A stretch of DNA of 64,000 bases. Origin: JBGLNJ01 sp041300525. Its GTDB lineage: Bacteria > Chloroflexota > Anaerolineae > Fen-1058. Shown here piece after piece: positions 1 through 6,900 of this stretch. Both the position numbers and the translations under genes were made by a program. The DNA lies in contig JBGLNJ010000001.1 of assembly GCA_041300525.1 (NCBI GenBank), forward strand, positions 3,348,001 through 3,412,000, read 5' to 3'. Under the pieces are notes generated by a model, which worked only from the letters and a program-made list of their open reading frames with translations, was not told the origin of the DNA and did no database searches. Numbering within the stretch: the stretch's first letter is position 1; each line of letters begins with the position of its first letter.

Positions 1-978
1 GCCATCCTTTCGGCCACCGGCGCGCACTGGGAAGAAACCGCCAATGACTGGTGGGCGATGAACACGGACACGCGCTCGACGGCCATTATCTTGGATGCTT
101 TAGCGCGCATCTCTCCCTCCCCTGTGGCAACGGGGGAGGGCCAGGGTGGGGGCCTGGCTCCCAACATTGTTCGCTGGCTGATGGTGGCGCGCAAGGGTGG
201 CTATTGGGAGACGACGCAGGAAACAGCCTGGTCGCTCATCGCGCTCACCGATTGGATGAAGGCCACGGGCGAGTTGGCGGGCAACTATGACTATGCCGTG
301 TTTTTGAACGACAAAGACAGAGCGCACGGCCAGGTGACCCAGGGCAACGTGCGCGAAAGCATCAAGCTGCGTGTGGACGTGGCCGAGCTCTTGAACGAAA
401 GCAACCGGCTTACGATTTCGCGCGGAGATGGTCAAGGCCGCTTGTATTACACCGCTCACCTGCGCGTGTTTTTGCCCGTGCAAGACATCAAGCCCGTGTC
501 GCGCGGCATCACCGTCAACCGGCGGTACAGCCTGGCCTCGTGTACTGAAGGAGTCAAGTGTCCTGATGTGAAAGAGGCCAAGCTGGGCGATGTGATCCGC
601 GTGGACTTGACCCTCATCGCGCCAAACGACCTGTACTATGTCGTCGTAGAGGATCCATTGCCAGCGGGTGGAGAGGCTGTTGACACGGGACTGGCGACGA
701 CGAGCTTGCTGGATAAAGGGCCGGAACTCGCTCGGCAAGTTGGCGGGAGGCGTTCCTACTACTGGTGGTGGTGGCACTGGTACAGCCGCAGCGAGTTGCG
801 CGATGAAAAGGTTGTGCTGTTTGCCGACTATCTGACCAAAGGTACCTACGAGTACAGTTACACCTTCCGCGCCACGCTGCCCGGCGATTACCAGGTCATC
901 CCCACGCTGGCGCGCGAGTTTTACTTTCCGGAGGTGTTTGGCCGGAGCAATGGGAGATTGTTGAGCATTGGGAAATAG
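1..978 (+). CDS. Alpha-2-macroglobulin family protein, C-terminal part (5' end outside window)
   Basis: The reading frame is open from base 1 and stops at a TAG at 976-978, giving the last 325 residues. The run from NDWWAMNTDTRSTA to LVRWL-like and YWETTQETAWSLIALTDW sequences is typical of the thioester/complement-like region and C-terminus of bacterial alpha-2-macroglobulins, periplasmic or surface protease traps. The end (VVEDPLPAG, then a Trp-rich YYWWWWHWYS stretch and TYEYSYTFRATLPGDYQVIP) matches the receptor-binding-like tail. Residues about 36-52 (SPSPVATGEGQGGG) are encoded by a GC-rich palindromic repeat and are not expected in the family. Family call is strong; the substrate is unknown. 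Confidence 0.85.
   Translation, partial: AILSATGAHWEETANDWWAMNTDTRSTAIILDALARISPSPVATGEGQGGGLAPNIVRWLMVARKGGYWETTQETAWSLIALTDWMKATGELAGNYDYAVFLNDKDRAHGQVTQGNVRESIKLRVDVAELLNESNRLTISRGDGQGRLYYTAHLRVFLPVQDIKPVSRGITVNRRYSLASCTEGVKCPDVKEAKLGDVIRVDLTLIAPNDLYYVVVEDPLPAGGEAVDTGLATTSLLDKGPELARQVGGRRSYYWWWWHWYSRSELRDEKVVLFADYLTKGTYEYSYTFRATLPGDYQVIPTLAREFYFPEVFGRSNGRLLSIGK
108..152. repeat. GC-rich palindromic repeat, in frame inside alpha-2-macroglobulin
   Basis: The left arm CCCTCCCCTGT and the right arm GGGGGAGGGCC can fold back on each other. Closely related units lie at 22176-22229 and, in triplicate, at 14832-14950. It is translated here as SPSPVATGEGQGGG. Confidence 0.75.
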
Positions 979-1021
979 CGGCTGCCGTCATTGGCAAAAA
1001 CTGAGTTTACGCATTTTGCAC

Positions 1022-1027
1022 TATAAT
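1022..1027 (+). promoter_or_regulatory. Possible -10 box upstream of the DUF5680 gene
   Basis: A perfect TATAAT lies 36 bases before the ATG at 1064. No good -35 box is found at 16-18 bases; TTGGCA at 991-996 is 25 bases away. Treated as tentative. Confidence 0.35.
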
Positions 1028-1063
1028 GGGCGCGCTACCACGCCCTGAAGATGGAGACGCGGC

Positions 1064-1534
1064 ATGACAGACCTGTCACTCGATCAACTACAAGACTTTA
1101 TCGTCCTCGCCAAAGCTGCCACCTACGTGGGCGGCGGCGACAAGAGCCTCTCGCGCCGGCCCGGCTCGCACGACCTGGAGTTTCACCAGGGCGCGTTCGC
1201 CTACCTGGATAGTTATTTCGGCGGCGCCGATTTCATCGGGCAAGAGGTCGTCTACTTTGAGGGCCGGCCCGTCTGGGCGATGAACTATTATGGGCGCATC
1301 CTCGAACCGGCGCTGATCGCAGCGACGGAAACCGGTCAGATCATCCAAGAAAGCTTGAGCGCCCTGTACCAGCAAGGTCGCTTCCTGGGTGGCTTGGAGC
1401 ACACGACAGACAAGGGCATTTATACCGACACCAACGAGGGAGACGTGGCCTCGTTCACAGGCCGCGAGTGGATCACACGCGGCGATGTCAAGGTGTACGA
1501 GCTGGTCTATCACGGTGGGCTGATCGAGGAATGA
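1064..1534 (+). CDS. DUF5680 domain-containing protein
   Basis: A 156-residue soluble protein. The N-terminal pattern LQDFIVLAKAATYVGGG, then SRRPGSHDLEF, and the central YLDSYFGG / GQEVVYF / WAMNYYG blocks are characteristic of DUF5680. That domain is found alone or behind HTH domains, and its biochemical role is not known to me. There is no signal peptide, membrane segment or HTH domain here. The gene stands alone: the upstream macroglobulin stops at 978 and the next gene has its own promoter and leader hairpin. Confidence 0.7.
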   Translation: MTDLSLDQLQDFIVLAKAATYVGGGDKSLSRRPGSHDLEFHQGAFAYLDSYFGGADFIGQEVVYFEGRPVWAMNYYGRILEPALIAATETGQIIQESLSALYQQGRFLGGLEHTTDKGIYTDTNEGDVASFTGREWITRGDVKVYELVYHGGLIEE

Positions 1535-1542
1535 GCAGCCGG

Positions 1543-1570
1543 TTGCCTCTGCCAAGCAAGTGAGTATAAT
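1543..1570 (+). promoter_or_regulatory. Sigma-70 type promoter for the gmhA-ROK-HAD operon
   Basis: TTGCCT (1543-1548), a 16-base spacer and TATAAT (1565-1570). The expected start site is about 1577, just before a hairpin at 1582-1599. The promoter begins 8 bases after the end of the DUF5680 gene. Confidence 0.6.
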
Positions 1571-1581
1571 AAGGCCCATCG

Positions 1582-1605
1582 AGTCCCCGCGAGGGGACTG
1601 TTTTT
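1582..1605 (+). terminator. Hairpin followed by a T run in the gmhA leader
   Basis: AGTCCCC (1582-1588), loop GCGA, GGGGACT (1593-1599), then G and TTTTT. It can terminate read-through from the DUF5680 gene. Because it also lies at the start of the predicted gmhA transcript, it could act on that RNA too. Confidence 0.55.
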
Positions 1606-1620
1606 ATCAGGAGATAACCC

Positions 1621-2169
1621 ATGAACAACGTGCAAGACTATTATCAGGCGGTATCGGATACACTGCTCAAACTGCCAAAAGACCCCGTCAATGAAATCAT
1701 CGCCGCACTCGAGCAGGCGCGGGCTGAACAGCGGCGCATTTTCATCTTTGGCAACGGCGGCAGCGCGGCCAACGCCTCGCACTTTGTCGTTGACGTGATC
1801 AAGAGCACCCTCCGGCCGGACCAGCCGCGATACAAAATCATCTGCCTCAACGACAACATGCCGACGGTGACGGCCTACTCGAACGACGTGAGCTACGACG
1901 TGATCTTTAGCGAGCCGCTGGCCTCGCTGGCCGAGCCGGGCGACGTCGTTATTGCAATCAGCGGCAGCGGCAATTCGCCCAACGTGTTGCGCGCCATGGA
2001 CACAGCCAAAGAGATGAACTTGACCCGCATCGGGCTGACGGGTTTCGCGGGAGGCCGCCTCAAGGACAAGTGCGACGTATGCGTGATCGTGCCATCGGAT
2101 TCGATGCAGGTGATCGAGGACGCGCACTTGGTCATCTTACATTCCGTATTTCTGGCGCTGTGTGAGTGA
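1621..2169 (+). CDS. gmhA: SIS-domain phosphosugar isomerase, GmhA-like (sedoheptulose 7-phosphate isomerase family)
   Basis: 182 residues, the normal GmhA length. The phosphosugar-binding loop FGNGGSAANASHF sits at residues 43-55 and the second SIS signature ISGSGNSPNVLRA near 119-131. GmhA enzymes convert sedoheptulose 7-phosphate to D-glycero-D-manno-heptose 7-phosphate in the cytoplasm. The start is supported by AGGAGA six bases upstream. It leads a tight cassette: the ROK kinase begins 3 bases after its stop, and the HAD phosphatase overlaps the kinase. A related SIS specificity (another sugar phosphate) cannot be excluded. Confidence 0.8.
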   Translation: MNNVQDYYQAVSDTLLKLPKDPVNEIIAALEQARAEQRRIFIFGNGGSAANASHFVVDVIKSTLRPDQPRYKIICLNDNMPTVTAYSNDVSYDVIFSEPLASLAEPGDVVIAISGSGNSPNVLRAMDTAKEMNLTRIGLTGFAGGRLKDKCDVCVIVPSDSMQVIEDAHLVILHSVFLALCE

Positions 2170-2172
2170 CGA

Positions 2173-3165
2173 ATGGAGTATATCGCTTCCGACATCCAAG
2201 GTCCGCTCATTCTCGCCCTGGATTACGGCGGAACCAAACACACCGTTGGCGTGTTGGCCGCAGGCGCGCGTGACTGGCTGGCGCACGAGCGCGTCTATTC
2301 GCCGTCCAGCGCGGACGCGCGTTACGACAAAGTCACCGTTGTCAAGCTGGCCCACGACCTGTTGGCGCGCACGCAAGGCCGGCTCGCCGCCATCGGCGTG
2401 AGTTTTGGCGGACTGGTGGACTCGGCGAAGGGCGTGGTGCGGCTTTCACATCACGTCCCCGGCTGGGAGAATACGCCGCTGCGCGATCAACTGCAAACCG
2501 AGTTCGGCGTCCCGACGGCAGTAGATAACGACGCGAATGTGGCGGCGTTGGGCGAGTGGAGATTTGGCGCGGGCCAGGGCAGCAGCAGCCTGCTCTATGT
2601 CACGGTGAGCACCGGCATCGGCGGCGGATGGGTGCTAAACGGTCAGGTCTATAGCGGCGCGGACGGGATGGCGGGTGAGATCGGCCATGTCGTCGTGCGG
2701 CCCGACGGCGCCGAGTGTGTGTGCGGCAAGCGGGGCTGCCTGGAAGCCGAGGCGTGCGGTCGGGCCATCGCCCGCAAGATGCGCGAGCGGTCCGTAGGGC
2801 GGCACGCTTCGCGCGATGCTGCCGGGCATCCCGACGCTGCCGAGCGTCCCAGTGCCGCCGAGCCGGTAACTGGTGAATCCGTTGCGCGAGCCGCGCAGCA
2901 GGGCGACGTGCTGGCCCAGGAGGTGATGGACGATGTGGCCCGCATGTTGGGTGTCGGCTTGGGAGGCGCGATCAACTTGATGAACCCGCAGCGCACCGTG
3001 TTGGGCGGCGGCGTGACCAAATCCGGCGAACGCTACTGGCGCATCGTGCGCGAGACCGCACGCTACCATGCTTTGCCCCAAATGCGCGTGGACATCCAGC
3101 CCGCGGCATTGGGCGACGACGCGCCGCTGTGGGGAGCGGTTGCCCTGGCGGAACCCTTGCTATGA
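2173..3165 (+). CDS. ROK family sugar kinase
   Basis: 330 residues. The phosphate loop LALDYGGTKHTVGVLA is near residue 14, the catalytic region VDNDANVAALGEWRFGAG near 120, STGIGGG near 140, and the ROK zinc motif CVCGKRGCLE at about 182-191. ROK kinases phosphorylate hexoses or N-acyl-hexosamines. Its place between a GmhA-like isomerase and a HAD phosphatase suggests it phosphorylates the isomerase product or feeds the isomerase. The Ala/Arg/Pro-rich stretch at about 213-235 (bases 2805-2875) is longer than usual and may be a repeat-derived insertion. Its TGA overlaps the next ATG. Confidence 0.8.
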   Translation: MEYIASDIQGPLILALDYGGTKHTVGVLAAGARDWLAHERVYSPSSADARYDKVTVVKLAHDLLARTQGRLAAIGVSFGGLVDSAKGVVRLSHHVPGWENTPLRDQLQTEFGVPTAVDNDANVAALGEWRFGAGQGSSSLLYVTVSTGIGGGWVLNGQVYSGADGMAGEIGHVVVRPDGAECVCGKRGCLEAEACGRAIARKMRERSVGRHASRDAAGHPDAAERPSAAEPVTGESVARAAQQGDVLAQEVMDDVARMLGVGLGGAINLMNPQRTVLGGGVTKSGERYWRIVRETARYHALPQMRVDIQPAALGDDAPLWGAVALAEPLL

Positions 3166-3974
3166 TTGAAATCATCCATAACCCTATCGAGCGCGGGCAC
3201 GTCCGCCACGCGCTGTTCGACTTTGATGGAACCGTCTCACTCATCCGCGAAGGATGGCAGCCGGTCATGACCTCGATGATGGTTGAGTTGCTGCTGCAAA
3301 CCCCGGCGCACGAAAGCGAAGCCGAGTTGTGCCGCGTTGTAACGGAATACGTCACCCGGCTCACCGGCAAGCAGACTATCTATCAGATGATTCAACTGGC
3401 CGAGGAAATTGACAAGCGCGGTGGCCAACCGCAAGACCCGTTGGTCTACAAACACCAGTACCTGGCGCTGTTGTGGGAGCGCATCAAAGACCGCGTGACG
3501 GCGCTCAAGGCCGGGCGCATCCCGCCCGACGACCTGATGGTTCCCGGCGTGCGAGCGATGCTGGAGGCGATGCGCGCGCGCGGGGTGCGATGCTACCTGG
3601 CGTCCGGCACCGACGAGCCGGCTGTGCTCGATGAAGCGGCGGCGCTCCAGATCACGCCGTACTTTTGCGGCATCTATGGCGCGCAAGACGACTATAAGCG
3701 TTTCTCCAAAAAGATGCTCATCGAGCGCATCATTGCCGAAAATCACCTGGAAGGCTTCGAGTTCGTCGCGTTCGGCGATGGGTACGTCGAGATCGAAGAA
3801 ACCCGGCGCGTGAACGGCATCGCCGTCGGCGTGGCGTCGAACGAAGCGGCGCGGGCCGGCATAGACGAATGGAAGCGCGACCGGTTGATCCAGGCCGGCG
3901 CGGATGTGATCGTGCCGGATTTTCGGGAATACGAGGAACTGGTGACGTATTTGTTTGCAGGAAAAGGAATTTAA
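3162..3974 (+). CDS. HAD-superfamily hydrolase (sugar-phosphate phosphatase-like)
   Basis: 270 residues from the ATG at 3162, which overlaps the kinase stop as ATGA; this decides the start. HAD motif I is FDFDGTVS near residue 20, motif II YLASGTDE near 147, a motif III lysine lies in KRFSKKML, and motif IV is FGDGYVEIEE near 202. The long helical insertion between motifs I and II is a type-1 cap. With GmhA and a kinase it would form isomerase, kinase and phosphatase steps resembling the nucleotide-activated heptose route, although the phosphatase is not a close GmhB match. No nucleotidyltransferase follows; a dispersed repeat begins at its stop. Confidence 0.75.
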   Translation: MIEIIHNPIERGHVRHALFDFDGTVSLIREGWQPVMTSMMVELLLQTPAHESEAELCRVVTEYVTRLTGKQTIYQMIQLAEEIDKRGGQPQDPLVYKHQYLALLWERIKDRVTALKAGRIPPDDLMVPGVRAMLEAMRARGVRCYLASGTDEPAVLDEAAALQITPYFCGIYGAQDDYKRFSKKMLIERIIAENHLEGFEFVAFGDGYVEIEETRRVNGIAVGVASNEAARAGIDEWKRDRLIQAGADVIVPDFREYEELVTYLFAGKGI

Positions 3975-6900
3975 CGAAGGCGCAGAGACGCAAAGTTTTC
4001 ATCTTGTACTTGTGCGTCTTGGCGTTGGGAAATGTCGGAGATTTGGGTTCGGCCTGGCCGTGGCCGACTTTAACCACGATGGCCTGCTGGACGTGGCCGC
4101 CGCGGGCGCGCGCGTGGGCGTGCGCGTTTACAGGCAATCACGCAGTGGCTGGACAGAGACGGTTCTGAATGCCAGCGGCACGTTCTACGAGTTGGCCGCA
4201 GGCGACATGAACAACGACGGACACCCTGACCTCGTCGCGGCCAATCACGGCTCCGGCGCCGGCATCAATTATTGGCTGAACTATGGCGGCGAGTGGAGCA
4301 CTAACCCTTACTCGATTGACATTCCCGTCACCTTTTGGGGCGTGGATGTGGGCGATATCAACAATGACGGCCTGCTGGACATTGCCGCCGGAAAAGACAC
4401 GGCCGCCGGCGGCGTGTATGTCTGGCGGCAGTCGGCTGTCGCTAGCTGGCCCGCCGCCGACACCGGCCTGCCCAAGAGCGACATGCTCTGGCGCGACGTG
4501 GCCTTTGGCGATTTCGACAACGACGGCAAGCTCGACTTGGCCGCCACCAGCGAGAAAGGCATCAGGGTCTGGACGGGCAACGGCAGCGGGACTTGGACGG
4601 AAGCCGCCACGGGCCTGCCCACCAGTGGCAGTTACGCCGGTCTGGCCGTGGGCGACCTGGATAACGACGGCTTGCTCGACCTGGCCGCCGTCCGCCTGGA
4701 CGGTGGCGGCATCGAACCCTGGCGCAACACGGGCGGCGCGTGGGAAATGTTCAAACAGCCCACCTCAACGGAATCCTGGTGGAACCTGGACTTGGCCGAC
4801 GTGGATAATGACGGGCTGCTTGACCTGGGCGCGACCAGCCAGAGCGACATTGGCGCGCAGGTGTGGGTGGATAGCGGCGCCACCGAGCCGACCGGTAACT
4901 GGCGAGAGATTGTCTCGCCTTCCAGCACAGGGTCGCCCGATGACCTGGTGGGCGGCGATGTGAACTGGGATGGGGACCTGGACATTGTTGCGGCCATGGG
5001 CAATGATGCGGGGCTTCGGGCCTGGCGAGGCGACGGCGGCAATACCTGGATTGATTGCTCGATGAACTTGCCCTCCACCGGCACGTTCAATGACCTGGCT
5101 TTGCGGCAACTGACGGGCGCGGCCTATCCAGAGTTGATCGCGGGCAGCGACATGGGCATCAAGGCATACTACAACGAGGGCTGCTACTGGAACCTGTTCA
5201 GCAGCGGTCTGCCCACGACTGGACAGTACAATGCTGTGGCAGCGGGTGATATTGACCACGACGGCAAGATCGAGCTAGTGGGCGCCAAGTACGGCGGCGG
5301 CCTGCCGATGTGGGAATACAACAGCGGCACCTGGACGCCCATCTACAGCCCCACGCTGACCTCATCGTATTACGATGTGGCTCTGGCCGACCTGAACAAC
5401 GACGGCGAGCTGGACATTGCGGCTGCCAACTATTTTCCCGATAGCCTGGGCGTGCGAGTCTGGTTGTACAACGGCTCGTCGTCGTGGACGGCAGTCGTGG
5501 TCACCTCCACGGGTGAGTATCGCACTCTGGCCGTGGGCGACTTGGACAACGACGGTAACCTCGACCTGGCCGCTGCCAAGAATAACAGTAGCGGCGAGGA
5601 GGGCATCTGGCTATGGCGTGGCGATGGCGCCGGCGCCAACTGGACGCCTTTCCCCAGCCCGGTCACCACGGGCCAATACTTTGACCTCGACCTGGCCGAC
5701 TTTAATCACGATGGCTTCCTGGATCTCTTGGCTGCTCGCGATGGCTATGGCGTGGATGTGTGGGCCGGGAACGGCGCAGGCGGCTGGACCGAGAGCAACA
5801 CCAACCTGCCGACGAGCGGAGCGTTCTTTGTGTCTCGCTTTGGACACATTGACCACGATGGCTTTCCCGATTTGTTGACCACTCAGTACAACGGGGGCAT
5901 TCGCCTGTGGACAGCCGCCGAAGCGACGCCACCCGGCGTGTGGAGCAGCTTTACTCCATCCACCTGGGTCACGACCACACAGACGGTGGCAGCCTCTGTT
6001 CGCGTGCAGGATAGCGGCTCGGGGTTGAACGTTGACAGCGGCCAGTACGCCTACTCGACCAATGCAGGCGCGTCGTGGAGCGGCTGGCTCTCGGCGACGG
6101 TATCTGGTTCTAACGGCGTGACCACGACCCAGGTGATGCAGACCTCTGCCATCGCCTTTGGACAGGACTCGCTGACGACGCACCGCAACCGCGTCCGCTT
6201 CCGCATCAGCGACATGGCGACCAATGTGGGCACCAGCAGCGATTACAACGTAGACATTGACACCGTCGCGCCCACCAATCCCGCCAGCCTGAGCGGCGAC
6301 CGCGCCACCGGCACGTGGTCCAACGACAACACGGCCACCATGACGTGGTCGGGCGCTACGGACGCCAGCAGCGGCGTCGCCACCTACTCTTACGAGTGGA
6401 GCGCCTCCTCTGCCACCGTGCCCGATACGACGGGTGAGACCGCCAGCGCCAGCGCGCTGACCACCCTCCCCGGCGAAGGCACAAGCTGGTACTTTCACGT
6501 GCGCGCCCGCGACGCGGCTGGCAACTGGGCCAGCGGCGCGATGCACGACGGCCCGTACTGGCTGGACATCACCCCCCCGATCAACCCCGCAACGTTCACG
6601 AGCAGTCCGACAGCGGGCGTGTGGACGACCGACAATACCGTCTACGTGGCCTGGTCGGGCGGCAGCGACACCGGCGGCAGCGGCATCAATGGCTACTCGT
6701 ACGAGTGGAGCACCTCCGCGTCCACCATCCCGGATGTTGCGGTTGATACCACTGGCTCCAACACGACCAGCTCCGCGCTGCCGGACGGGACCAGTCACTA
6801 CTTTCACCTCCGCGCCCGCGATGTGGCCGGCAACTGGTCGAACGGCATCGCGCACTATGGGCCGTTCTGGATTGACCGCACCGATCCCTGGTCGTATGTC

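Noticed and set aside
4048..5900. Regularly spaced repeats resembling a CRISPR or minisatellite array
   Set aside because: The period is variable (about 150-190 bases), the repeats are diverged and encode FG-GAP blades; there are no constant spacers or cas genes.
5611..6855. Minus-strand frame of 414 codons inside the giant FG-GAP gene
   Set aside because: Repeated FG-GAP and Ig DNA read backwards; composition is Arg/Gly/Ala only.
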